This document shows, one piece after another, positions 44,837-57,150 of a stretch of DNA of 64,000 nt. The notes under the pieces are model-generated. The model worked only from the letters and a program-made list of their open reading frames with translations, was not told the DNA's origin and made no database searches. Source of the DNA: Linanthus parryae. Taxonomy: Eukaryota; Streptophyta; Magnoliopsida; Ericales; Polemoniaceae. The position numbers were made by a program, and so were the translations under genes. Within the stretch, counting starts at the first letter, position 1; each line of letters starts with the position of its first letter. The stretch spans positions 24,859,001 through 24,923,000 of the forward strand of contig JALGPY010000003.1 in assembly GCA_023055425.1 (NCBI GenBank), written 5' to 3'.

Positions 44837-45838
44837 TGCAGCAACCTTTTCTCCATTCCCGACGCGCAAGTCTATCTCCCCTTTTCGCAATCTTCTACTT
44901 CTTTTCAAATCCTGCACATTACGACAAATGTGAGATCCACATCCGGTATCTAATACCCAGGATGATGAAATAGAAAGATTAACGTCTATAACATAAATAC
45001 CTGGTGGTGGTGGAATCACTATTCCAAGCTTCTTATCCTCCAGATATTTAGGGCAATTCCTCCTCCAGTGACCCGGCTGGCTGCAGTAGTGACACTCACC
45101 TTTAGCCACGCCTCCACTAGGTTTTAGGGCTTCCTTGGATTTCGCAACTTTCTTGCGTTTTCCTTTTGAAGTAGATGCAACTGACTTGCCCTTCTTCTTG
45201 TGTACCATCATTATGGCCTTGCCCTTGCCTTTATTGATGCTTTGCTCAGCTGTCTTTAGCATGTTCAATAGGTCTGGCAAAGACTTGTTGATCTCATTCA
45301 TATTATAGTTCATAATGAACTGATTATAACTGTCAGGCAACGATTGCAAGACGAGATCAGTCGCCAAGTCCTGGCCGAGTGGGAACCCCAGTCTCTCAAG
45401 GTTCTCTATGTACCCGATCATTCGGAGTACATGAGGGCCTACTGGATTCCCCTCTGCAAGACTACTTTTGAACAATGCTTTAGACACTTCATAGCGCTCA
45501 TGCCTTGCCTGTTCCTGAAACAATTGTTTCAAGTGTCTGATCATATCATAGGCTTCCATGTTCTCGTGTTGCTTCTGAAGCTCACCAGTCATGGTACAAA
45601 GCATGAGGCAAGTCACGTCATTAGAATCATCAATATGTTTCTGACGTGCCCTTACTTCCGCTAATAGAGACTCATCTTGTGGTGGGTCTGGAATTGGAGT
45701 GTCCAAGACGTACAGCTTCTTTTCTTGCTTGAGGACAATCCTCAAGTTTCTGTACCAGTCAAGGGAATTTGTTCTAGACAATTTATCCTTCTCAAGGACA
45801 GATCGTAGGGATGAACTCGATGCGTTGTTGTTTGCCAT
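44834..45838 (-). CDS. Copia gag and protease start, left copy
   Basis: Start chosen at MANNNASSSSLRSV (ATG 45838-45836); ten residues upstream (MHISRFVEFQ) are also open. Order: UBN2-type gag (LDWYRNLRIVLKQEKKLYVL, YDMIRHLKQLFQEQARHERY, HVLRMIGYIENLERLGFPLG), a basic stretch (KKGKSVASTSKGKRKK), zinc knuckle CHYCSQPGHWRRNC (CX2CX4HX4C), and protease active site WVLDTGCGSH (DTG). It ends NGEKVAA then TAG, where Copia families normally read through into pol in one frame. 334 residues. Capsid function is plausible; the protease part is incomplete. Confidence 0.88.
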   Translation of the reverse strand: MANNNASSSSLRSVLEKDKLSRTNSLDWYRNLRIVLKQEKKLYVLDTPIPDPPQDESLLAEVRARQKHIDDSNDVTCLMLCTMTGELQKQHENMEAYDMIRHLKQLFQEQARHERYEVSKALFKSSLAEGNPVGPHVLRMIGYIENLERLGFPLGQDLATDLVLQSLPDSYNQFIMNYNMNEINKSLPDLLNMLKTAEQSINKGKGKAIMMVHKKKGKSVASTSKGKRKKVAKSKEALKPSGGVAKGECHYCSQPGHWRRNCPKYLEDKKLGIVIPPPPGIYVIDVNLSISSSWVLDTGCGSHICRNVQDLKRSRRLRKGEIDLRVGNGEKVAA

Positions 45839-45899
45839 TTGGAATTCTACAAAACGAGAAATATGCAATTTATTATTTTGAACAATTTAACTATATTTA

Positions 45900-47424
45900 A
45901 CAATGGCTAGATCATTAAATATAGCTCCCACTATTTTTCTCGGATTAATAGCCCTCACTATTAAAGCGGAAAATATCTTTATATTTTCTAGTGGGTCCAA
46001 GATCCTTATTTCACTTCTTCTTGAGCTTGCTTTGGCAAGTCACCCAAGAATTGGTTATTTAGGTAGGAACCATTCCAATTGCATCCCATGCAACTCTTGG
46101 TCCAATTAGGTGAATAAATTCCTTTTATTCTTTATCCAATTGGATAACTCCTAATTGTCATGCCTCTAAGCTCATCAATCCAATTGACTCTTGCCTAGTT
46201 GCGTCCAACCTCTTGCTTTCAACATACACGCATTACTAGCTTGCGTCGTCCGCGACACATCATGAAAATTAAAATCGCCTTGCTTTGGCAAGCCCGAATT
46301 TTAATAGGCCATGATCATGAAGGGTGTTTTGGCAAGAGAAGGCAAAACGCAATATTTAATTGAGGGATTTCTTTTAATATGTTTGGTTGATCTTATCAAC
46401 ATGGTCTACTTATTTCGATTGGGCCATCCACAATGAAAGACCAACTTTGTTTATTATTATCTTGTTATTGTTTTGCTTGTAGCGCCATACACACAAAATA
46501 AATAACAAGGCATGAATAATAAACATCCACAAAATAAAAACGTGGCATGGATATGGCCTCTAGACTAATGATATTATCAAGCCAATGATAATATCTAATT
46601 TCCCTAAAGTGCCGAGCTCATCTCCATGTGCTCCACCATAGCTGCGCGCCTAGGGATGTCTTTTGGCTCCTTTGGTTCTCCAGTCCTCTTCTCCATGCTC
46701 TTGGCTATCATCTAAATATTTCTAATTCTAGCCTAACATCTAGAATAAATAAATAAAAAAAGCCTCACATGTCGAGGAGAAAAAGAACGACTCGCAGGCC
46801 GTAAAACTTAATTAATTATTACATTAATTTGATCAGCTCGCAGGCCGTAAACCAAACCACAAAAACAATAAACATCCAAATCCTAGGCCATATCCATCCA
46901 CCATGCAATAAAGCACATAATACAGTTAAAACCAATTTTTAACGCGCTTGTTTAATTTTAATGAAATTGGGTAACTAGGGTTTCACAATGGTCCAAAGGG
47001 TCCAAGCCAACAAGTGGCCCGAACCCTAGGACCGCCGCACGCCTAAGGGGCCGCGGCCTTGCTTGGCGCGCAAGGGAGGGGCGGGCGGCTAGGGTTTCGG
47101 CCATAGTCCCCTTCCTCCTTCCTTGTTGCCCAAGCAAGGTTGTTTCCATATGGATTTATTTCCATAATTTTATTTCCATAATTGAAAACCCCTTTTCAAT
47201 CATGTGCCCATGAACCCTAATTTTTAAGAACCCAATTATTCACATCCTATGTGATTAAACTCACCAATTCTAACATCCAATGTTAAATTGGGTCTTGTTT
47301 GATTGAATCAAATTCAATATTGCATCTACTATGCCAATTTTTCAGTTTTCGCGTAATAAACAATAATACGGTGTATGAACTGAAATCGTAAACACATAAT
47401 ATCATGTTATGCTCTACGACCTGT
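45900..47424 (-). other. Long 5' leader of the left Copia copy
   Basis: About 1.5 kb between primer site and gag with no long frame. It contains a repeated CTCGCAGGCCGTAAA (about 46792 and 46840 on the plus strand) and a GC-rich stretch at 47000-47120. The same leader is present at 52894-54418. On the + strand, 47140-47180 shows TTTCCATA repeats. Confidence 0.6.
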
Positions 47425-47437
47425 GGCTCTGATACCC
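47424..47437 (-). promoter_or_regulatory. Primer binding site, left copy, mutated
   Basis: Reads GGGTATCAGAGCCA on the minus strand against TGGTATCAGAGCCA in the right copy: the first base is changed. Confidence 0.82.
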
Positions 47438-47438
47438 C

Positions 47439-48883
47439 TGTTGGGTTTTGACGTAGGTAACGCAGCGGAATAACAAAAATTAACCCTACTCAAAGCCCAC
47501 CAAGGATCACAGGAAGAGACATCATAACATGATTAAGGACATAGAAGATGTGTACCTTTTGATTTGTGAGATCACACGAAGAATGATGTCCTCGTCTCTA
47601 CGGTTGATCCACGTCTAGAGGTGAGATCTAGATTCTTCCTTCAATCAAGTGCTAGCTTGAACCTTGGAGGAAGAGGGATGAAGATTAAAGCAACAAATCA
47701 CCAAAGCACAAGGGAGGGGGCGGCCCTCTCTTGCCGTCGGGTAGGGGGGGCGGACGGGTGGCTAGGGTTTCGGCCCTAGCACCTTGTCTTGCTCTCTCTT
47801 TTTGCTCTCTCCCACTCTTTGTGTGTTATGACTAATAACTCATCTTTTTTTGTGGGAAGGAAGCTAGAGCCTCATTTATATACTCCAACAACTCCTTGTT
47901 GTTTCCATAAAAGAGTTTTCTTGTTCTAGTAGGACTAGAACTATTCCCTTCCTTGCAAATTAGTCCTACTAAGTTTGCAAGGTGTTGCACAATGATCCTT
48001 CTATTAATTAATCCATATTAATTAATCCCAAATCTAGCTCTACTCTATTTGACGTGTGACCCCATAGGTTTCTATATAGTTGGTAGTAACTATTACTAAC
48101 ATGGAGCGGTGTCTAGCAACACATCCATGCAACCCAACAAATAGAAATAGTCAGTGATCCCGACAAACCTTTGTGCCCAATATGTCATATTGCATTATCC
48201 CTTTGTCTCCATATCCGGATTGGACACGAGACATAAATAGTCACACTTGTATATCCAATCCATAGTTCCTCGATCATGGGAATATTTTTATGCTTGCAGA
48301 TAACATTAATATCTCTATATTAATTTATCTGAGTCTGGCCAGACATTCAATAAGCCTCATCCCTCGAGTGGCCGTGGATATTTACCCCCATTATGTGGGA
48401 GGGACAAATCCTATCTACATCACTACGATCTCTAAGCTTGCTTCCTATCACGCCCGATAGCCACCTTTATGATTACCCAGTTACGGTGTAACGTTTGATA
48501 ACATCAAAGCGCAATATTTCACAACTAGAGTATCTAGTGACTTCAAGTCCAAGGATTGCAATAATATTAGCACTGCGAAAAGCGATTGTGACTTCACATA
48601 ATATAATGTATCCTTTTCGTCGTGGGTCAATCCAGTATGCCATTACTCCTAATGCATACCCATGTGTTAGACTTGATATCTCCATATCAATCTACCCACA
48701 TACTAGTCTATATTTGATTGCCCTATTAATCAATATAATGGACTAGGGACATTTAAGATAAATAACACAATTTATCTAAGGACTTCATTATATTAAATAT
48801 CGCCATAAATAATAAATGAATATTCTAGCCAAAACATTGTTCATACTAAATCTACGATTGCCTCTAGGGCATCTATTCCAACA
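47439..48883 (-). repeat. Middle LTR shared by both internal regions
   Basis: On the minus strand TGTTGGAATAGATGCCCTAGAGGCAATC ... GTCAAAACCCAACA, 1445 bp. The opening matches the Angela/BARE LTR start. TATA box TATATAAATGAGG on the minus strand at about 47868-47882. It serves as 3' LTR for the right copy and 5' LTR for the left. Confidence 0.93.
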
Positions 48884-48897
48884 GTCTCCCACTTGCA
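48884..48897 (-). promoter_or_regulatory. Polypurine tract of the right Copia copy
   Basis: Minus strand GCAAGTGGGAGAC directly before the LTR start TGTTGG, and immediately after the pol stop codon (TAG at 48900-48898). Plus-strand DNA synthesis starts here in Copia elements. Confidence 0.85.
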
Positions 48898-51827
48898 CTA
48901 GAGCCAATCCGGCGCATCTTGTATGCCTATAGATCTGGCGTGCCCTTCATGCTTTCGCTGCGCAAGAGGTTTCGTAAGCGGATCTGACATGTTGTCATCT
49001 GTCGGAATCTTGCATATCTTCACATCTCCTCGATCGATCATATCACGAATAAGATGGAATCTCCTAAGTACATGCTTTGACTTTTGGTGCGATCTTGGTT
49101 CCTTTGCCTGTGCGATTGCCCCAGAGTTGTCACAGTACAACTCTACGGGATCCACTATGCTAGGGACCACACCGAGCTCAGTGATAAACTTCTTTATCCA
49201 TACTGCCTCTTTCGCCGCTTCCGCAGCAGCAATGTACTCAGCTTCTGTTGTAGAATCAGCAACTGTGCCTTGCTTGGAACTCTTCCAGCTCACAGCTCCT
49301 CCATTCAGGCAAAACACGTATCCAGACTGTGATCTGTAATCATCCTTGTCGGTTTGGAAGCTTGCGTCAGTGTAACCCTTTACACTTAGCTCTTCCATTC
49401 CTCCAAATATCAAGAACACATCCTTGGTTCTTCTTAAGTACTTTAGGATGTTCTTGACAGCAATCCAGTGACTCTCACCCGGATTGGACTGATATCTGCT
49501 CACCATACTCAACGCGTATGATACGTCTGGTCTAGTACATAGCATGGCGTACATGATGGATCCTATGGCCGAAGCATAGGGTATCCTGCTCATGCGGTCC
49601 TTCTCCATCTCGTTGGAGGGACAGTCATTCTTTGAAAGAGTGACTCCATGTGACATGGGCAAGAATCCCTTCTTGGAATTTTGCATGTTGAACCTCTTCA
49701 ACACCTGTCAATATATGTACTCTGACTTAGGCCAAGCAACCTTTTAGATCTATCTCTATAGATCTTTATACCCAGTATATAGGCTGCGTCTCCTAAGTCT
49801 TTCATTGCAAAGTACTTTCCTAGCCAATCTTTAACAGATTGCAGAGTAGGAATATCATTGCCAATGATTAGTATGTCATCCACATACAAGACCAGAAATA
49901 CTATAGAGCTCCCACTAACCTTCTTGTAAACACAAGGCTCATCTTCGTTCTTGATGAAGCCAAACTCTTTGACCGCGTCATCAAAACGTCGATTCCAGCT
50001 CCTAGAAGCTTGCTTTAATCCATAAATGGATCTTTGCAGCTTACAGACTTTATTGGCATTCTCTGGATCCTCAAAACCCTCTGGTTGTGTCATGTACACA
50101 TCCTCAAGGAGGTTCCCATAAAGGAACGCTGTTTTGACATCCATTTGCCAAATCTCATAGTCGTAGTATGCTGCAATAGCCAGCAAGATTCGAATGGATT
50201 TAGTCATGGCGACTGGTGAAAAGGTCTCATCATAGTCAATACCATGAATCTGTCTATAACCTTTGGCCACCAATCGTCCTTTATAGGCAATTACCTTGCC
50301 ATCCATGTCGGTCTTCTTCTTGAAGACCCACTTGCACCCTATGGGTCGAGCCCCTTCGGGTGGTTCCACCAAAGTCCATACTTTGTTAGTGTACATGGAA
50401 TCCATTTCGGATCTCATGGCTTCTAGCCACTTCTTAGAGTCTGGGCCACTCATGGCTTCTCCATAGTTTGCAGGCTCATCATCCATGAGTGGTACGTCAT
50501 CGGGCTCAGTCACGAGAAGTCCATACCTCTCTGGCTCATGACGCACTCTTCCTGATCTACGGAGTTCCTGTGTTACTTGAACAGGTTCTTCCACAACTTC
50601 TTGTGGTTCCCGTTCATGTTCCATTATCGGTTCAGTGGTTTGTGGTTCATGAATTTCTTCAAGTTCTACAACCCTCCCACTTGCTTCTTTAGAGACTAGT
50701 TCTCTTTCTAGAAACACGCCGGTCCGAGCAACAAACACTTTGTTTTCGGTAGGGTTATAGAAGTAATATCCTTTAGTCTCCTTAGGATATCCCACAAACT
50801 TACACTTATCCGCTTTAGGCCCGAGCTTGTCTGTTTGTAAACGCTTTACATAAACGTCGCAGCCCCAAATCTTCATAAACGACACTATGGGACGCCTCCC
50901 AGTCCATATCTCATATGGCGTCTTCATGACTGATTTGGATGGAACACGGTTAATGGTAAAAGCTGCCGTCATTAGAGCATGTCCCCAAAAGGATATCGGA
51001 AGATCTGTTTGAGACATCATAGATCGCACCATATCTAATAGAGTGCGATTCCTCCTCTCAGATACGCCATTCCATTGTGGTGTTCCGGGTGGAGTGAGCT
51101 GGGACACTATCCCACACTCTCTAAGATACTCATCAAACTCTTGGCTTAAGTATTCTCCTCCACGATCCGATCGTAGAGCTTTAATACTTTTGCCAAGTTG
51201 CTTCTCTACTTCACTCTTGAATTCTTCGAACAATTCAAAGGATTCGGATTTGGCCTTCATAAGGTATACAAATCCATATCTACTGAAATCATCAGTAAAT
51301 GTGATGAAGTAGGTATAACCACCTCTGGCAGGCGTGGGGAATGGCCCGCATACATCAGTATGTATGAGTGCCAACAACTCACTAGTCCGCTCGCCTTTCT
51401 TATTGAAAGGGGACTTTGTCATTTTTCCTAATAAACAAGATTCACATGTCTCATATGATTCCAAATCAAATGAGTCTAGAAGTCCATCCTTATGGAGTCT
51501 AGATATGCGTTTCTCATTTATATGGCCTAAACGACAGTGCCATAGATATGTAGGATTTAAATCATTAGTTTTAATCCTTTTAGTATTTATGTTATAGATT
51601 GGATTATTTAGATCAAGGATATACAATCCATTAGACAAATGCGCACTACAATAGTGCATACTATCAAAATAAATGGAGCAACACTTGTCCTTTATTGAAA
51701 TAGAAAAACCTTTCTCGTCCAAACAAGAAGCGGAAATAATGTTTCTGCTCATAGCAGGCACATAAAAGCAATTGTCTAATTCTAAAATAAGTCCAGAAGG
51801 CAAAGATAGCTCATAAACGCCTACAGC
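48898..51827 (-). pseudogene. Copia pol, right copy, one frameshift
   Basis: Complete set of domains: integrase (HTDVCGPF, LRSDRGGEY, SERRNRTLLD), RT (LYVDDILIIGND) and RNase H (GYTDASFQTD, TTEAEYIAAAEAAKEAVW, YCDNSGAIAQAKEPRSHQ, HLIRDMIDRGDVK) to QDAPDWL stop. A single T is missing at about 49705 (plus strand CACCTGTC versus CACCTTGTC at the left copy), splitting the frame after the SQSTYID region. In the left copy that site is intact. About 970 residues if read across. Otherwise open apart from the TAG upstream. Confidence 0.9.
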
Positions 51828-52832
51828 CTATGCAGCAACCTTTTCTCCATTCCCGACGCGCAAGTCTATCTCCCATTTTCGCAATCTTCTACTTCTTTTC
51901 AAATCCTGCACATTACGACAAATGTGAGATCCACATCCGGTATCTAATACCCAGGATGATGAAATAGAAAGATTAACGTCTATAACATAAATACCTGGTG
52001 GTGGTGGAATCACTATTCCAAGCTTCTTATCCTCCAGATATTTAGGGCAATTCCTCCTCCAGTGACCCGGCTGGCTGCAGTAGTGACACTCACCTTTAGC
52101 CACGCCTCCACTAGGTTTTAGGGCTTCCTTGGATTTCGCAACTTTCTTGCGTTTTCCTTTTGAAGTAGATGCAACTGACTTGCCCTTCTTCTTGTGTACC
52201 ATCATTATGGCCTTGCCCTTGCCTTTATTGATGCTTTGCTCAGCTGTCTTTAGCATGTTCAATAGGTCTGGCAAAGACTTGTTGATCTCATTCATATTAT
52301 AGTTCATAATGAACTGATTATAACTGTCAGGCAACGATTGCAAGACGAGATCAGTCGCCAAGTCCTGGCCGAGTGGGAACCCCAGTCTCCCAAGGTTCTC
52401 TATGTACCCGATCATTCGGAGTACATGAGGGCCTACTGGATTCCCCTCTGCAAGACTACTTTTGAACAATGCTTTAGACACTTCATAGCGCTCATGCCTT
52501 GCCTGTTCCTGAAACAATTGTTTCAAGTGTCTGATCATATCATAGGCTTCCATGTTCTCGTGTTGCTTCTGAAGCTCACCAGTCATGGTACAAAGCATGA
52601 GGCAAGTCACGTCATTAGAATCATCAATATGTTTCTGACGTGCCCTTACTTCCGCTAATAGAGACTCATCTTGTGGTGGGTCTGGAATTGGAGTGTCCAA
52701 GACGTACAGCTTCTTTTCTTGCTTGAGGACAATCCTCAAGTTTCTGTACCAGTCAAGGGAATTTGTTCCAGACAATTTATCCTTCTCAAGGACAGATCGT
52801 AGGGATGAACTCGATGCGTTGTTGTTTGCCAT
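51828..52832 (-). CDS. Copia gag and protease start, right copy
   Basis: The same protein as at 44834-45838 with a few substitutions: LSGTNS for LSRTNS, NLGRLG for NLERLG, LRKWEI for LRKGEI. Zinc knuckle and DTG are intact. It ends in the same TAG. Start at MANNN (52832). As a full-length neighbour with two LTRs this is the more likely copy to be expressed. Confidence 0.88.
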   Translation of the reverse strand: MANNNASSSSLRSVLEKDKLSGTNSLDWYRNLRIVLKQEKKLYVLDTPIPDPPQDESLLAEVRARQKHIDDSNDVTCLMLCTMTGELQKQHENMEAYDMIRHLKQLFQEQARHERYEVSKALFKSSLAEGNPVGPHVLRMIGYIENLGRLGFPLGQDLATDLVLQSLPDSYNQFIMNYNMNEINKSLPDLLNMLKTAEQSINKGKGKAIMMVHKKKGKSVASTSKGKRKKVAKSKEALKPSGGVAKGECHYCSQPGHWRRNCPKYLEDKKLGIVIPPPPGIYVIDVNLSISSSWVLDTGCGSHICRNVQDLKRSRRLRKWEIDLRVGNGEKVAA

Positions 52833-54417
52833 TTGGAATTCTACAAAACGAGAAATATGCAATTTAGTATTTTGAACAATTTAACTATATTTAACAATGG
52901 CTAGATCATTAAATATAGCTCCCACTATTTTTCTCGGATTAATAGCCCTCACTATTAAAGCGGAAAATATCTTTATATTTTCTAGTGGGTCCAAGATCCT
53001 TATTTCACTTCTTCTTGAGCTTGCTTTGGCAAGTCACCCAAGAATTGTTTATTTAGGTAGGAACCATTCCAATTGCATCCCATGCAACTCTTGGTCCAAT
53101 TAGGTGAATAAATTCCTTTTATTCTTTATCCAATTGGATAACTCCTAATTGTCATGCCTCTAAGCTCATCAATCCAATTGACTCTTGCCTAGTTGCGTCC
53201 AACCTCTTGCTTTCAACATACACGCATTACTAGCTTGCGTCGTCCGCGACACATCATGAAAATTAAAATCGCCTTGCTTTGGCAAGCCCGAATTTTAATA
53301 GGCCATGATCATGAAGGGTGTTTTGGCAAGAGAAGGCAAAACGCAATATTTAATTGAGGGATTTCTTTTAATATGTTTGGTTGATCTTATCAACATGGTC
53401 TACTTATTTGGATTGGGCCATCCACAATGAAAGACCAACTTTGTTTATTATTATCTTGTTATTGTTTTGCTTGTAGCGCCATACACACAAAATAAATAAC
53501 AAGGCATGAATAATAAACATCCACAAAATAAAAACGTGGCATGGATATGGCCTCTAGACTAATGATATTATCAAGCCAATGATAATATCTAATTTCCCTA
53601 AAGTGCCGAGCTCATCTCCATGTGCTCCACCATAGCTGCGCGCCTAGGGATGTCTTTTGGCTCCTTTGGTTCTCCAGTCCTCTTCTCCATGCTCTTGGCT
53701 ATCATCTAAATATTTCTAATTCTAGCCTAACATCTAGAATAAATAAATAAAAAAAGCCTCACATGTCGAGGAGAAAAAGAACGACTCGCAGGCCGTAAAA
53801 CTTAATTAATTATTACATTAATTTGATCAGCTCGCAGGCCGTAAACCAAACCACAAAAACAATAAACATCCAAATCCTAGGCCATATCCATCCACCATGC
53901 AATAAAGCACATAATACAGTTAAAACCAATTTTTAACGCGCTTGTTTAATTTTAATGAAATTGGGTAACTAGGGTTTCACAATGGTCCAAAGGGTCCAAG
54001 CCAACAAGTGGCCTGAACCCTAGGACCGCCGCACGCCTAAGGGGCCGCGGCCTTGCTTGGCGCGCAAGGGAGGGGCGGGCGGCTAGGGTTTCGGCCCTAG
54101 TCCCCTTCCTCCTTCCTTGTTGCCCAAGCAAGGTTGTTTCCATATGGATTTATTTCCATAATTTTATTTCCATAATTGAAAACCCCTTTTCAATCATGTG
54201 CCCATGAACCCTAATTTTTAAGAACCCAATTATTCACATCCTATGTGATTAAACTCACCAATTCTAACATCCAATGTTAAATTGGATCTTGTTTGATTGA
54301 ATCAAATTCAATATTGCATCTACTATGCCAATTTTTCAGTTTTCTCGTAATAAACAATAATACGGTGTATGAACTGAAATCGTAAACAAGTAATATCATG
54401 TTATGCTCTACGACCTG

Positions 54418-54431
54418 TGGCTCTGATACCA
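54418..54431 (-). promoter_or_regulatory. Primer binding site, right copy
   Basis: TGGTATCAGAGCCA on the minus strand, an exact initiator tRNA-Met site, 1 nt from the 5' LTR end. Confidence 0.9.
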
Positions 54432-54432
54432 C

Positions 54433-55875
54433 TGTTGGGTTTTGACGTAGGTAACGCAGCGAAATAACAAAAATTAACCCTACTCAAAGCCCACCAAGGA
54501 TCACAGGAAGAGACATCATAACATGATTAAGGACATAGAAGATGTGTACCTTTTGATTTGTGAGATCACACGAAGAATGATGTCCTCGTCTCTACGGTTG
54601 ATCCACGTCTAGAGGTGAGATCTAGATTCTTCCTTCAATCAAGTGCTAGCTTGAACCTTGGAGGAAGAGGGATGAAGATCAAAGCAACAAATCACCAAAG
54701 CACAAGGGAGGGGGCGGCCCTCTCTTGCCGTCGGGTAGGGGGGGCGGACGGGTGGCTAGGGTTTCGGCCCTAGCACCTTGTCTTGCTCTCTCTTTTTGCT
54801 CTCTCCCACTCTTTGTGTGTTATGACTAATAACTCATCTTTTTTTGTGGGAAGGAAGCTAGAGCCTCCTTTATATACTCCAACAACTCCTTGTTGTTTCC
54901 ATAAAAGAGTTTTCTTGTTCTAGTAGGACTAGAACTATTCCCTTCCTTGCAAATTAGTCCTACTAAGTTTGCAAGGTGTTGCACAATGATCCTTCTATTA
55001 ATTAATCATATTAATTAATCCCAAATCTAGCTCTACTCTATTTGACGTGTGACCCCATAGGTTTCTATATAGTTGGTAGTAACTATTACTAACATGGAGC
55101 GGTGTCTAGCAACACATCCATGCAACCCAACCAATAGAAATAGTCAGTGATCCCGACAAACCTTTGTGCCCAATATGTCATATTGCATTATCCCTTTGTC
55201 TCCATATCCGGATTGGACACGAGACATAAATAGTCACACTCGTATATCCAATCCATAGTTCCTCGATCATGGGAATATGCTTATGCTTGCAGATAACATT
55301 AATATCTCTATATTAATTTATCTGAGTCTGGCCAGACATTCAATAAGCCTCATCCCTCGAGTGGCCGTGGATATTTACCCCCATTATGTGGGAGGGACAA
55401 ATCCTATCTACATCACTACGATCTCTAAGCTTGCTTCCTATCACGCCCGATAGCCACCTTATGATTACCCAGTTACGGTGTAACGTTTGATAACATCAAA
55501 GCGCAATATTTCACAACTAGAGTATCTAGTGACTTCAAGTCCAAGGATTGCAATAATATTAGCACTGCGAAAAGCGATTGTGACTTCACATAATATAATG
55601 TATCCTTTTCGTCGTGGGTCAATCCAGTATGCCATTACTCCTAATGCATACCCATGTGTTAGACTTGATATCTCCATATCAATCTACCCACATACTAGTC
55701 TATATTTGATTGCCCTATTAATCAATATAATGGACTAGGGACATTTAAGATAAATAACACAATTTATCTAAGGACTTCATTATATTAAATATCGCCATAA
55801 ATAATAAATGAATATTCTAGCCAAAACATTGTTCATACTAAATCTACGATTGCCTCTAGGGCATCTATTCCAACA
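54433..55875 (-). repeat. 5' LTR of the right Copia copy
   Basis: 1443 bp, TG...CA. It differs from the middle LTR at about nine places by eye (for example CCTTTATATA/CATTTATATA, CAACCAATAG/CAACAAATAG, ATATGCTTAT/ATATTTTTAT, and a 1-bp and a 2-bp indel). Confidence 0.93.
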
Positions 55876-57150
55876 ATATCTACCCAGCCCAAGCCTCAAT
55901 TCGGCCCAAGATCAAGCCAACAAGAAACCCCCAATTTCTAGGGTTCATGAAGACAAAGCCAAAATCGACGATTGAGAGATTGGGGAGGTCAATTGGAGGG
56001 TATAGATTGATCCTTGGAGGCTACGAAACACATATCTGGATTCTATATAAACCAAGGCATGAAGAAATTTCGTCTCCTCTCTCTGGACCCGACGGTTCTA
56101 CATAGCTCTGTTCTCTCCTCTCTCTCTCTCTTTCTCTCTCTCAGATTTCTACCCAATTCTGGGTTTGTTCTTGTGCACCTGAGCTCATTCTTGAGCAGAA
56201 TCAGGGCCAAGAACCAGAAGAAATAGGAAGAGAGGGAGAAAGGAGTACTGTTTTGGTGATTTTGTACTATGTTCTGGCTTTGTTGTTTCACAGCTGCTGC
56301 TGTGTTCTTGCTGTGTTCATCATCATCAGCAGCAGCAGCTTTGGTTATTTTCTCATCATTTTGGTAGCTTAGTAGTGAATTTTGGGTGGTTTTGCTCTAG
56401 TTTTGTGTATTTTGATTCTAGTGGATGGGTTGTTCTTCATGTTTGTAGTTTGAATCACGCTTAGAGGTTGGATTGGTGATATCTAGTGTATGAATCAAAG
56501 TGTTGCTAATGAAAATACCATTTCTCTTAACTTCTCTTGATTTCACTCTAATGTCTAGCCAGTTTAATTGTTGGGTTACTTGATGAAGTTGGATGACTTG
56601 TTGTGAAGTTTCAATTATTCTTCAAAGTTTCACAAGTTTGGATGTCGAATTCATTGAATTCTTGTGTCGAAAGACAAATCCGAATTGTGGCTTGATCTTG
56701 TATGTGGACTCACTTGGCGGAGTACATATCCTTTATGCTTGACATAACTCGATTTTGGGTTTCGCTCTTGAATTCGTGAGCTAGACGATTCCGTTTGCTT
56801 TAGAATCCATGTTTTGTCGTTTCATACGAAGTTTGGGTGTTGGACTTCACTTGCAAGTTTTCTAGCAAAATCAATTGACCCAACTCCATTCTCTTGAATC
56901 GTAGTAGTATTAGTAATTGTTTCTTTCGGTTCTTACTCGCATTCTCAAACTTGCTCCATCACTAGTGGTGGATTTGCTAGCTTGGCAAGCTTTAAAGCCA
57001 TTGAGAGTTTGTGTTTCTTGTTTTAGTTTGTCGTGTTCTAGTGATAGTAAGTCATTGTCTAAACCTCCTCACCTTGTGGATTCGACTCCGGACTTACCGG
57101 ATTTTATTACTTGAGACGATATCCTATACTTGGGATTATCGACTTCAACA
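55876..57150 (+). repeat. Right part of the outer solo LTR
   Basis: Contains TATA (TCTATATAAACC at about 56042), a (CT)n stretch at 56115-56142, GCAGCAGCAG near 56328, and the end ACTTACCGGATTTTATTACTTGAGACGA...TTCAACA. No protein-coding region; several short frames only. Confidence 0.75.

Larger units (their letters stand above)
42317..55875 (-). mobile_element. Tandem Copia (Angela/Tork type): LTR-internal-LTR-internal with shared middle LTR
   Basis: Minus-strand order: LTR 55875-54433, internal 54432-48884, LTR 48883-47439, internal 47438-42317, then cut. The two internal regions are nearly identical with an offset of about 6994 bp. The right LTR pair (1443 and 1445 bp) shows fewer than a dozen differences by eye, so it is young. 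No target duplication flanks the middle LTR, and the right flank is ATATC with no partner because the left end is truncated. The structure fits unequal recombination between LTRs of one or two copies, then deletion of about 430 bp of pol plus the last LTR. Confidence 0.9.

Noticed and set aside
41827..57150. Single giant 15.3-kb retrotransposon
   Set aside because: The ends belong to a solo LTR on the plus strand while the inside is a minus-strand Copia tandem with its own LTRs; nesting explains all borders.
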